The position numbers and the translations under genes are program-made. This document shows positions 18,684 to 26,142 of a DNA stretch of 64,000 bases, in pieces (positions within the stretch are counted from its first letter, which is position 1; every line of letters begins with the position of its first letter). Origin of the DNA: JAWLDA01 sp041686855. GTDB taxonomy: Bacteria; Bacillota; Limnochordia; DTU080; RSA5. The notes beneath the pieces were generated by a model. It saw nothing but the letters and a program-made list of their open reading frames with translations. It ran no database searches and had not been told where the DNA came from. The stretch spans positions 186,001-250,000 of the forward strand of contig JAWLDA010000002.1 of assembly GCA_041686855.1 (NCBI GenBank), read 5' to 3'.

Positions 18684-19892
18684 TTACCGAGAAGTAGTTA
18701 TCTCGAGGGGGCTGCGGTCCGTCAAGATTCCTGCGGCCTCCGCAACTTCTTGGTACACCTCCGCCGTCGTGGCCGCGATGCGCCTCCAATCGTAACGGGA
18801 GCGAATCGCCTCGCGAGCGCGCCGAGCGAGGGATCGGCCAAAGTCGAGATCGCCCAAGACGCGGCGCAACTGGCCGGCAAGCGCGTCGACATCTCCCGGA
18901 GCAAAGTGCAGCCCGGTCGACTGATCGTCGACGACCTCAGCCAGCCCTCCGGTACGAGCAACGATGACCGGAGCACCATACGCCATGGCTTCGAGGGCCA
19001 CGATGCCGAAGGGTTCATACCGACTGGGAACGACGGCGGCGTGCGCCGTTCGATAGAATCTATTGCGCTCCTCGTCGCTGATATGCCCCAGAAAGCGCAC
19101 ATTGGCCGACACGCCCAAGTGCTGTGCCAATTGCTGAAGGGAGCGCTCCTCAGGACCCCTGCCGGCGATGACCAACTCCGCGCTGGGGTAGGCGCTTTGG
19201 ACGCGCTGAAACGCCTGGAGTAATACGTCGACCCCCTTCTCGTACACGAGCCGACCTATAAAAAAGATACGACGCCTCTCATCGGCACGCTTGGGCAGCG
19301 ACTCCACGGTGTCGATGTCGGCGGGCGCGTCAATCCCATTGGGAATCACTCGGATCTTGTCACTAGGCACTTGAAAAATCCGCTGCAACTCATCGTGCAT
19401 GGCACGACTGCAACAGATCACTCGCCACGATTCAAAGGCGAGCCACCACTCCACGTCACTGATGTGGCGCTGTTGGTCGTCAAAGAGGCCGCCGTTCCTC
19501 CCCCACTCAGTGGCGTGAATGGTACTGATAAGAGGAAGGTCAAGCGCTCGTTTCACCGCGCGGGCCGCATACGCCGTCAACCAGTCATGCGCGTGGACTA
19601 CATCAAAGCGCATCCCTGCATGAGTCGCCGCCAGCGCTCCTTGTAAGAGTGACGAGTTGGTCTGTGCGACGTACTCCGGGAAACTGAGTGCCGGTGGAAA
19701 GTGCTCTCTCACTCGAATAACCTGTAGCCCGTCGCCCTCTTCCCACTCCGCCCCTTCGTTGGCGCTCGCCACGACGTAAACCTCAACCTCTTGCGATGTA
19801 AGCGCTTGGCTCAACGCGCTCACGTGCCGCCCTAACCCACCAATCACTTTAGGTGGATACTCCCAACTCAGCATTAACACTCGCAACGTCAC
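18684..19892 (-). CDS. GT4 glycosyltransferase, glycogen-synthase-like
   Basis: A 402-residue GT-B enzyme. The N-terminal half begins LSWEYPPKVIGGLGRH, which has the K-x-G-G type nucleotide-sugar motif of starch and glycogen synthases, and contains DVVHAHDWLTAY. The C-terminal half has FIGRLVYEKGVDVLLQA and SRYEPFGIVALEAMAYG, the conserved E-x7-E of GT4. It probably adds glucosyl units to an alpha-glucan, as suggested by the nucleotidyltransferase, branching enzyme and glucoamylase beside it. The start is GTG with AGGAGGT at good spacing. The donor (ADP-glucose, UDP-glucose or other) is unknown. Confidence 0.88.
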   Translation of the reverse strand: MTLRVLMLSWEYPPKVIGGLGRHVSALSQALTSQEVEVYVVASANEGAEWEEGDGLQVIRVREHFPPALSFPEYVAQTNSSLLQGALAATHAGMRFDVVHAHDWLTAYAARAVKRALDLPLISTIHATEWGRNGGLFDDQQRHISDVEWWLAFESWRVICCSRAMHDELQRIFQVPSDKIRVIPNGIDAPADIDTVESLPKRADERRRIFFIGRLVYEKGVDVLLQAFQRVQSAYPSAELVIAGRGPEERSLQQLAQHLGVSANVRFLGHISDEERNRFYRTAHAAVVPSRYEPFGIVALEAMAYGAPVIVARTGGLAEVVDDQSTGLHFAPGDVDALAGQLRRVLGDLDFGRSLARRAREAIRSRYDWRRIAATTAEVYQEVAEAAGILTDRSPLEITTSR

Positions 19893-20097
19893 GTCAACCT
19901 CCTGTCGTCGTCAGCCGAGAGCTTCTCTTCTGGTAGGCTCACCGAGAGACTGGAGGCTTATACCAACGGAGTGGAAAAGAGCGAACCACTTGGAAAGGTT
20001 GGGAATTTAGAGCGATCTCAAAACCGGGGAGCAGACTCATACATTGGAAATGCCCAAAGAGGGGTAATTCACGGTAGGAGATGGAGGTGAACCGGAC

Positions 20098-20403
20098 GTG
20101 GCGGCTCCGCCTGATCAATTTCAACGCCGAACGTTTGTCCGTCTACCCTACGCCGATCGTTATCTTGCGCACGAGGCAGACACGTCCATCTCAGAGGAGT
20201 TGAGCCGAGCCCTATCGCGCCCATGGTTGACCGTGCGAATCTCTGAGAGTGTCGTCAAGTCGGTCCACCCGAGCGATCAAACCGGCTCTTGGAGCTCCAT
20301 ACGATCGCCAAAGCCCCAAGCGCAACCACCGCCGCGAGTCCGATCAACACGCGGGAGAGCGGATAGCGGAACAGATCAACCCCTCCCACCGGACGAATCG
20401 TAG
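20098..20403 (+). CDS. Possible small or truncated ORF, unknown
   Basis: The 362-base gap 19893-20254 holds no clear gene, but a GTG at 20098 has an excellent Shine-Dalgarno, GGAGGTGA (20083-20090), 7 bases upstream. The first 50 codons read like a soluble protein (PYADRYLAHEADTSISEEL); after about 20255 the frame runs antisense to the downstream minus-strand gene and the composition becomes Pro/Arg/Ser-rich. It could be a short real gene, or the 5' remnant of one whose 3' end was replaced. I recognise no family. The rest of the gap shows nothing else I can support. Confidence 0.3.
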   Translation: MAAPPDQFQRRTFVRLPYADRYLAHEADTSISEELSRALSRPWLTVRISESVVKSVHPSDQTGSWSSIRSPKPQAQPPPRVRSTRGRADSGTDQPLPPDES

Positions 20404-21178
20404 GCCCGTCGTGGGCCTTCGCGGCCAGCTGACGCTCCTGTCGTCGCGGCCCCCAACCAGGCGCAAGCAAGTCGACAACCCTAGGCGATTCGTCCGCTTG
20501 CTCACTTCCCAGGAGCCACTCCGACTCTGCGCCGCCCACGCCGCGGTAACCGTCGGCGCCGAAACCGTCAAAGCTTCCCACGAGCACATAGTAGCGCCAC
20601 GACGCGGCGGCCGTCGGCAAAAGGTGCGAGGAGAGCTCGACCCGAATGCTCCCACGTGCGACATCGGAGCTCACTGACACGCCACGCTGGCGCCCGGGAC
20701 TCTGAGGCGCATCCTCCCAGGTGAAAAGGGCACTCCCCCCAAAGGGGGCCACCCGCAACCACACGTGCCAGGGATGCCGAGGAGAAAACTTCACACCGGG
20801 ACCTGGACGTAACGGCTCCAACCGTCCACCGGAGTCTCCTGTGTGTATATAAAGATCGATTCGGGGATGAAAAAAACCTTCAGGAGCGCCCCAGGGGTTT
20901 GCGAGGCGACCCATTTGAAACTCGAATACGAGAGTGCCCTCGCCTTGATTCACTGAGAAGGCCACCAAGTCGAGCAGCTCACTATAGGGGTGAAAAGCTT
21001 CATTGCGAGGGTAAGAGAGGCTCCCGGCGCCCCAATCGTCAGCGACCGGATCACGCATAAAAAGGAGAGGGTCGCCCGTCGCTTGGGATGCGAAAGCGAC
21101 GGTTCCACCCACCAACAACAACGTTATCAAGGCTAAGGCAACTGCGTGTGCCGCCCGACGCCGGACTCGACATCCCAT
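20255..21178 (-). CDS. Exported, membrane-anchored glucodextranase C-terminal-like domain protein
   Basis: A 307-residue protein with a signal peptide (basic start, then hydrophobic residues about 12-30), an extracytoplasmic domain and a C-terminal membrane helix (about 275-295). The domain, from GDPVADDWGAGSLSYP-like sequence through YSELLDLVAFSV and FHPRIDLYIHTGDSGG, resembles the DOMON-like domain found at the C-terminus of bacterial glucodextranases and some pullulanases. No catalytic domain is present. It probably binds carbohydrate at the cell surface. It lies upstream of the GT4 gene on the same strand and 50 bases after hemC, so it may form part of the alpha-glucan locus or read through from hem. 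Confidence 0.7.
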   Translation of the reverse strand: MGCRVRRRAAHAVALALITLLLVGGTVAFASQATGDPLLFMRDPVADDWGAGSLSYPRNEAFHPYSELLDLVAFSVNQGEGTLVFEFQMGRLANPWGAPEGFFHPRIDLYIHTGDSGGRLEPLRPGPGVKFSPRHPWHVWLRVAPFGGSALFTWEDAPQSPGRQRGVSVSSDVARGSIRVELSSHLLPTAAASWRYYVLVGSFDGFGADGYRGVGGAESEWLLGSEQADESPRVVDLLAPGWGPRRQERQLAAKAHDGPTIRPVGGVDLFRYPLSRVLIGLAAVVALGALAIVWSSKSRFDRSGGPT

Positions 21179-21228
21179 CCACCTAACGCCTCCATCACCA
21201 AGGACCGGACCAACAGCCCGGTGTATAC

Positions 21229-22149
21229 CTATGTGGCGGAGGAGTCGCTAATCACCTTTTGTACGACTGGGTCGCTCTGCAGACGTCGGTACGCCTCGTT
21301 GGCCAATGTGTCAGGGTTGTCACCGCGCACCACGACCTCGGCCTGCTCCACTCCGTCCGGCCGCGTGACTCGGGCCTCCAGGAGCCAGTCCGACTCGTCA
21401 GGCCGACAGTAGATGCCTACCGGCGCGTGGCACCCCCCTCGCAACAAACCAAGAAGGCGCCGCTCTGCCGCGGTTGCACGGTGGGACTCATCGTGGTCGA
21501 TCGACTGCAAGAGTTGGATCACCTCACGGTCATCCTCCCGACACTGCAGGGCTAAAGCGCCCTGTCCAGCCGCCGGCAACAGCTCTTCTACGCTGATCGG
21601 CACGGCCCGCGCCCATATTTTGGACCGAAGAAGGCCCGCCATCGCCAAGACGGTGGCGTCAAACTCGTTGTCCATCACCTTCTGCCACCTCGTCTCGACG
21701 TTGCCCCGGATCGGAGAGAACCGCAGATCCGGTCGCCGTCGCGCGAGCTGCGCCTGTCGTCGCAACGATCCCGTCCCGACCGATGCTCCCTGACCCAATT
21801 GGTCGAGTGGCACCCCTTGTGGTGTCACCAACGCGTCCCGGACGTCCTCCCGCACCGGAACCGACGCGACAACGAGACCTTCTGCTCCTTGAGTCGGTAG
21901 ATCTTTTAAGCTGTGAACGGCAAAGTGTACTTCTTTGGCGCGCAGCGCACGCTCGACCTCCGTGACAAACACCCCGCGTCCACCCATTTGGGGAAGCGGT
22001 GTGGAGCGGTCAATGTCCCCTTCGGTGCGCAACGGTACGATCTGAAAATCCGTCCGTGGCGATACTTCTCGTAGCCGCTCGATCACCCAGCGGGTTTGCG
22101 CCAAGGCGAGCGCGCTGCGGCGTGTGCCGACACGTACCTCAAATTGCAC
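21229..22149 (-). CDS. hemC: Hydroxymethylbilane synthase (porphobilinogen deaminase)
   Basis: A 306-residue enzyme that joins four porphobilinogen molecules to hydroxymethylbilane in haem synthesis. It shows VGTRRSALALAQTRW at the N-terminus, the HSLKDLP motif, GTGSLRRQAQL, RGNVETRWQKV and the cofactor-binding Cys in LLRGGCHAPVGIY (about residue 240). The start is GTG with GGAGGAG upstream. It follows hemX by 25 bases in a hemA-hemX-hemC operon. The usual next genes hemD and hemB are not found here; the glucodextranase-type gene follows instead. Confidence 0.97.
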   Translation of the reverse strand: MQFEVRVGTRRSALALAQTRWVIERLREVSPRTDFQIVPLRTEGDIDRSTPLPQMGGRGVFVTEVERALRAKEVHFAVHSLKDLPTQGAEGLVVASVPVREDVRDALVTPQGVPLDQLGQGASVGTGSLRRQAQLARRRPDLRFSPIRGNVETRWQKVMDNEFDATVLAMAGLLRSKIWARAVPISVEELLPAAGQGALALQCREDDREVIQLLQSIDHDESHRATAAERRLLGLLRGGCHAPVGIYCRPDESDWLLEARVTRPDGVEQAEVVVRGDNPDTLANEAYRRLQSDPVVQKVISDSSAT

Positions 22150-22174
22150 AGGCTCTCCTCCGTCAACATCTTGA

Positions 22175-22996
22175 TCAAAAGCGATGAATCCCTTGCCACA
22201 AAAAACTGATCCCCAAGTAGTTCAGGATGATCGCGCCGAAGCCCACAATCGTCAGAAGCGCGTTGCGACGCCCCCTCCACCCCCAAACCCAGCGTCCCAC
22301 CAAAAAGCCGGTATAAAACACCCAGGTGAGAACTGCCCAAATCATCTTGGGATCCGGGAGAACGTACGCACCCCAAACGGTGCGCGACCAGTGGGCACCG
22401 AAGAGTATCCCGAGGGTGAGCGCTGGATACCCCCACCCAATGAGAAGTGACGAGAGGCGTTCGAGCGTCGCCAGCGCAGGCAGGCGGAAATGCATAAATG
22501 TGAGCCGCTTTGACTTAAGCTCCTTCTCCTGAAGCAGATAGAGAAGTCCTGTTAGGCCGGCCAAGGCGAAGGCACAATACGCAAAGAAGACAAGCCCGAC
22601 GTGCCAGATCACCCACGGGCTCTGTAGGATCGGTACCAGAGCACGCGCCGGAACGGGTCGCAAGGACGCGTACGCGACCCCGACCGTGATGACCGGTAGC
22701 AGGAAGGCGCCGGCCGCCCGCAACTGATAGCGATGTTCGAGAATGAAGTAACCACTGGCCAGCAACCAGAGTAGGAACAGGAGACCATCGGAGAACGATC
22801 CCAGTGGTATTTGTCCGGACAGCGCGCCGCGCACGATTCCACCCAACGTGAGCGCCGCCCACCCGAGGAGGGCAAAGAGCGAGGCCCAAAAACCGGTATC
22901 GTTGCGGTGATGGCGCAGGTACAAAAGGTGGAGAAGCGTCGCGCAACCAAACAACAGTACCGAGCCCCCCAAGAGGAGGAAGAGCACGGTCGCCAC
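22175..22996 (-). CDS. hemX: HemX/CcsA-family integral membrane protein
   Basis: A 273-residue protein with about eight hydrophobic helices. The C-terminal part carries the CcsA-type signature: a His-Trp near YVLPDPKMIWAVLTW, then GWRGRRNALLTIVGF. CcsA proteins act in cytochrome c assembly, whereas B. subtilis HemX, located in the same place between hemA and hemC, lowers the amount of HemA protein. The gene position favours HemX. The start is GTG, overlapping the hemA stop codon by one base (TAGTG), which suggests translational coupling. Confidence 0.88.
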   Translation of the reverse strand: MATVLFLLLGGSVLLFGCATLLHLLYLRHHRNDTGFWASLFALLGWAALTLGGIVRGALSGQIPLGSFSDGLLFLLWLLASGYFILEHRYQLRAAGAFLLPVITVGVAYASLRPVPARALVPILQSPWVIWHVGLVFFAYCAFALAGLTGLLYLLQEKELKSKRLTFMHFRLPALATLERLSSLLIGWGYPALTLGILFGAHWSRTVWGAYVLPDPKMIWAVLTWVFYTGFLVGRWVWGWRGRRNALLTIVGFGAIILNYLGISFLWQGIHRF

Positions 22997-24333
22997 TACA
23001 CAGTTCCCTCGTGCGGCCCCGTACGCGATCGTTTCGAGGAATAGTCGTAGAGGTCGAGACCGAAAAGATCACTGACACTTTCAAAGACGGCCGAGTGGCG
23101 CCCCTCCTCCACCGACGACTTCAGCCGCACCGTTGGTCGGTGCAGGAGTTTCCCGGCAATTGAGTGCGCCAAGGCGCGCACCTCGTCCTTTTCGCGCTCA
23201 GAAAGGTGGTCCAGACGCCGAAGCACCCGGTCGACCTCGGCCTGTGTCGTCGCCGCGACCTTCTCACGCAGCGCCTTGATCACGGGAACAGCCACGCGCT
23301 CCTTCATCCAGAGCGCAAAGCGATCGGCCTCGTGGTCGACGATCCTCTCGGCTTCGGCCACCCAGGCATGACGCTCGGCCATATTTGCATCCACAACTGC
23401 TCTCAGGTCGTCGATGTTGTACAAAAAGACGCCGTCTACCGTGTGCACCTGGGGATCGACATCCCGAGGCACCGCTATATCGATGATGAACAACGGCTCA
23501 CCTTTGCGCCGACGCATAGCGCGCGTGACGTCATCCGCGCCGATGATAGGGGCACGGGCTCCGGTCGAGGTGATCACTATGTCGACTTCGGGCAGAAGGC
23601 GCTGTACCTCTGTGAGGGAGACAGCCGTACCTCCTACGGCATCAGCCAACGCGGCAGAGTGCGCCGGAGTCCGATTGGCTACGTAAATGACGGGAACGCC
23701 CTGGTCGGCCAGGTTTTTGGCCGCCAGCTCGGCCATCTTGCCTGCGCCGACGATGAGCACTCGCTTCTCCTGAAGGCTCTCAAAGATCTTGCGAGCCAGC
23801 TCAACGGCGGCGTAACTGATCGAGGCCGCCCCTTCTGAGATGCCGGTCTCGGAGCGGACTCGCTTCCCGACACGTATTCCCCAATGAAAGAGCCCAGAGA
23901 GGACCGGACCGGCGCTTTGAAAGTTAAGAGCCTGCTCGTACGCTTTGCGTACCTGACCAAGGACTTGTGACTCACCCACGACGAGGGAGTCCAACCCGGC
24001 CGCCACCGAAAAGAGGTGGCGCGCCACCTCCGTGTCGCGGCGATGGTACAAGGCGCTCTCTAACCGAGTGTTCGCGTCTGTCGCAATCCCCGGCCCATCA
24101 GAAGCCCCCAGGGTGGAGAAGATCTCACGGGCGGCAGACGCGGCTGACTCGGGCGTCTCCGAGACGGCAAACACTTCCGTGCGGTTGCACGTGGACAGCA
24201 GGGCCACCTCATGAGCGCCGCGCTCTTTCACACCTTGAAGGACGCGTCCGACCCTCTCCTCGTCGACCGAGAACGCTTCACGGAGCGCGACGGGAGCAGT
24301 CTTATGGTTTAACCCTGTCAGCGCAAGGTACAT
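22996..24333 (-). CDS. hemA: Glutamyl-tRNA reductase
   Basis: A 445-residue enzyme that reduces glutamyl-tRNA to glutamate-1-semialdehyde, the first committed step of haem synthesis by the C5 route. The N-terminal domain has GLNHKTAPVALREAFS and the catalytic Cys49 in LLSTCNRTE. SLVVGESQVLGQVRKAYE and the NADPH-binding VLIVGAGKMAELAAKNL follow. The C-terminal dimerisation helices are present. It is the first gene of the hem operon and has a strong promoter at 24388-24416, about 55 bases upstream of the start. Confidence 0.97.
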   Translation of the reverse strand: MYLALTGLNHKTAPVALREAFSVDEERVGRVLQGVKERGAHEVALLSTCNRTEVFAVSETPESAASAAREIFSTLGASDGPGIATDANTRLESALYHRRDTEVARHLFSVAAGLDSLVVGESQVLGQVRKAYEQALNFQSAGPVLSGLFHWGIRVGKRVRSETGISEGAASISYAAVELARKIFESLQEKRVLIVGAGKMAELAAKNLADQGVPVIYVANRTPAHSAALADAVGGTAVSLTEVQRLLPEVDIVITSTGARAPIIGADDVTRAMRRRKGEPLFIIDIAVPRDVDPQVHTVDGVFLYNIDDLRAVVDANMAERHAWVAEAERIVDHEADRFALWMKERVAVPVIKALREKVAATTQAEVDRVLRRLDHLSEREKDEVRALAHSIAGKLLHRPTVRLKSSVEEGRHSAVFESVSDLFGLDLYDYSSKRSRTGPHEGTV

Positions 24334-24387
24334 GGCTGGTGTGCTCTCCTACCTTTCAGCCCGTGCAAAGCTTGTCTACACCCTTAC

Positions 24388-24416
24388 ATTCTATGTGTGC
24401 CGACCGCGCCTGTCAA
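24388..24416 (-). promoter_or_regulatory. Sigma-A-type promoter of the hem operon
   Basis: On the minus strand TTGACA (24416-24411) is followed after exactly 17 bases by TAGAAT (24393-24388). This is 11 of 12 consensus positions. It points to hemA and is back to back with the glnR promoter in the 244-base divergent gap. Confidence 0.8.
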
Positions 24417-24491
24417 ACACTGCCGCCTCCAAACTCAAGAGCCATACACCTGACACGGATTGGCACCTTTTCCACACCATACCAGTGGTGG

Positions 24492-24508
24492 TGTCAGATT
24501 TGTTTACA
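24492..24508. promoter_or_regulatory. GlnR/TnrA box upstream of glnR
   Basis: TGTCAGATTTGTTTACA fits the GlnR/TnrA operator TGTNA-N7-TNACA at every fixed position. It ends 5 bases before the -35 element of the glnR promoter, so GlnR binding there would be expected to affect its own transcription, as in the Bacillus glnRA operon. Confidence 0.75.
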
Positions 24509-24513
24509 TGCGT

Positions 24514-24542
24514 TTGACAAAAAACCTCGACCTATGTATGAT
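24514..24542 (+). promoter_or_regulatory. Sigma-A-type promoter of glnR
   Basis: TTGACA (24514-24519), a 17-base spacer and TATGAT (24537-24542). The predicted transcript starts near 24549, about 29 bases before the glnR ATG, and would carry GGAGGGTG as its Shine-Dalgarno. Confidence 0.8.
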
Positions 24543-24577
24543 GGGGATATAAGAAACTCTCCTGGAGGGTGACTTGG

Positions 24578-25003
24578 ATGAGCAGTGTTGATCGCGCGGT
24601 CGCGGTGTATCCGATCGGTGTCGTACAAAAGCTCACCGGACTCAGTGGGCGACAAATTCGCTATTACGAGAGTGTGGGCCTTTTCGAACCGTACCGCACC
24701 AAAGGGAATCAACGCCTCTACTCTCCCAACGATGTCGATCTCTTATTGGAGATCAAACGCCTCCTCGCCGAAGGACTCAACATTGAGGGTGTCAAGGCTC
24801 ATCTCCAACGCGCAAGCAGTGAACCTACGGATGAGCCCGTTGACGACACGACGACCCCCTCGCCCATCGACCACGACTATATCGTCGCACAGATGCGGGC
24901 CGGCAACAAGCTGACCTCTCTCTACCCCGTCAACAACCAGGCACAGTTGGCCCGGTTTCTGCAACAACGCAACGATTTGCGTCGCGGTGAGAACGGCGAT
25001 TAA
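24578..25003 (+). CDS. glnR: MerR-family nitrogen regulator, GlnR-like
   Basis: A 141-residue regulator. Its N-terminal winged helix-turn-helix (about residues 10-75) reads YPIGVVQKLTGLSGRQIRYYE and then RTKGNQRLYSPNDVDLLLEIKRL, very close to GlnR. The C-terminal tail (LTSLYPVNNQAQLARFLQQ) resembles the region of GlnR that senses feedback-inhibited glutamine synthetase. The start is ATG at 24578, 9 bases after GGAGG; an earlier in-frame start at 24569 would overlap the Shine-Dalgarno. A GlnR box lies upstream of its promoter. glnA, the usual next gene, is absent: the frame ends in a 4-base convergent overlap with alr. Confidence 0.88.
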   Translation: MSSVDRAVAVYPIGVVQKLTGLSGRQIRYYESVGLFEPYRTKGNQRLYSPNDVDLLLEIKRLLAEGLNIEGVKAHLQRASSEPTDEPVDDTTTPSPIDHDYIVAQMRAGNKLTSLYPVNNQAQLARFLQQRNDLRRGENGD

Positions 25004-26142
25004 ACGCCGGTGTAAAGACGCGGGACACGGGCAGAGACCATGCATACTATCTCGTAGTTAATGGTCCCTAAGGCGGCCGCCCACTCGTCGGGCAGTATGT
25101 ACTCATCGCCGGCACGTCCAAACAGGACGACCGTGTCCCCAGGCGTCACCGCCGCGCCGCCCACATCAATCACCGCTTGATCCATACAGATCGATCCGAC
25201 CACCGGAAAGCGCCGGCCTCGTATGTCGACGAAGATCTTGCCACTAAGCAGTCGACTCATCCCATCTGCGTATCCCACCGGAATGGTCGCCAGCTTGGTC
25301 ATCGCCCTCGTACGATAGCGCCGGCCGTAACTGACGAATGTCCCCGCCGGCACCTCCTTAACCGCGTTTACCTGGGTACGAAACGTCATCGCCGGCAGTA
25401 ATCCGACTCCCTCCTGCAAGTGGTCGGAGGGAGCGAGGCCGTACAGAGCTAAGCCGACGCGGGCCATGTTCGTCGCCCCTGGATCATGCTGCAACAATCC
25501 GCCCGTATTTAGAATGTGGCGCCATCTGGGCTGGATCCCCGCCTCGCTGAGTCGTTGTAATACCCCTGTGAAAGCCCGCAACTGCTCCTTCGTGTAGGTG
25601 AGATCAGGTTCGTCGGCCGTCGCTAAGTGCGAGAAGACACCCTCGAGTAGCAGCCCCTCCGCGGAACGCACTCGCCCTGCTAATGCAAGGGCGTGGGCCG
25701 GCAACACCCCGAGGCGCCCCATTCCCGTGTCCACCTTAATGTGAACGACCAAGCGCCCGCCCATCCCTTGTGCCTCCCTCGCCAACGCATCGGCCTGGGC
25801 CACATCGCTGAGCGTCACGCCAAGCTCATGTTCAGCGTACGCGTGCGCCGTGCCTGGGATATACGCCCCCATCACTAAGATAGGCGCCCGAATGCCTGCG
25901 CGGCGGAGCGCAATCCCCTCCTCGACCAGCGCGACGGCCAGCATGGCTGCCCCTTCCGACAGGGCCTCCTGAGCAACCCGAATCGCGCCATGGCCGTATC
26001 CGTCGGCCTTGACGACTGCTACCCAGTCGACCTCCTTCTTTTTGGCCAGCTCATGAATACGATGGGCATTCCGACGGATTGCTCCGAGGTCGATCTCGGC
26101 CCATGTTGGCCGCAAGAGATCCCGCGAGGACTCACGCTTCAC
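25000..26142 (-). CDS. alr: Alanine racemase
   Basis: A 380-residue PLP enzyme making D-alanine for peptidoglycan. The N-terminal barrel has WAEIDLGAIRRNAHRI and the PLP Lys45 in VVKADGYGHGA. The C-terminal beta domain has FVSYGRRYRT, PVGYADGMSRLLSG and SICMDQAVIDV. The start is GTG at 26142, overlapping the nnr stop codon by 4 bases (GTGA). The 3' end overlaps glnR, on the opposite strand, by 4 bases. It ends the cdaA-cdaR-glmM-nnr-alr series. Confidence 0.97.
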   Translation of the reverse strand: MKRESSRDLLRPTWAEIDLGAIRRNAHRIHELAKKKEVDWVAVVKADGYGHGAIRVAQEALSEGAAMLAVALVEEGIALRRAGIRAPILVMGAYIPGTAHAYAEHELGVTLSDVAQADALAREAQGMGGRLVVHIKVDTGMGRLGVLPAHALALAGRVRSAEGLLLEGVFSHLATADEPDLTYTKEQLRAFTGVLQRLSEAGIQPRWRHILNTGGLLQHDPGATNMARVGLALYGLAPSDHLQEGVGLLPAMTFRTQVNAVKEVPAGTFVSYGRRYRTRAMTKLATIPVGYADGMSRLLSGKIFVDIRGRRFPVVGSICMDQAVIDVGGAAVTPGDTVVLFGRAGDEYILPDEWAAALGTINYEIVCMVSARVPRLYTGV

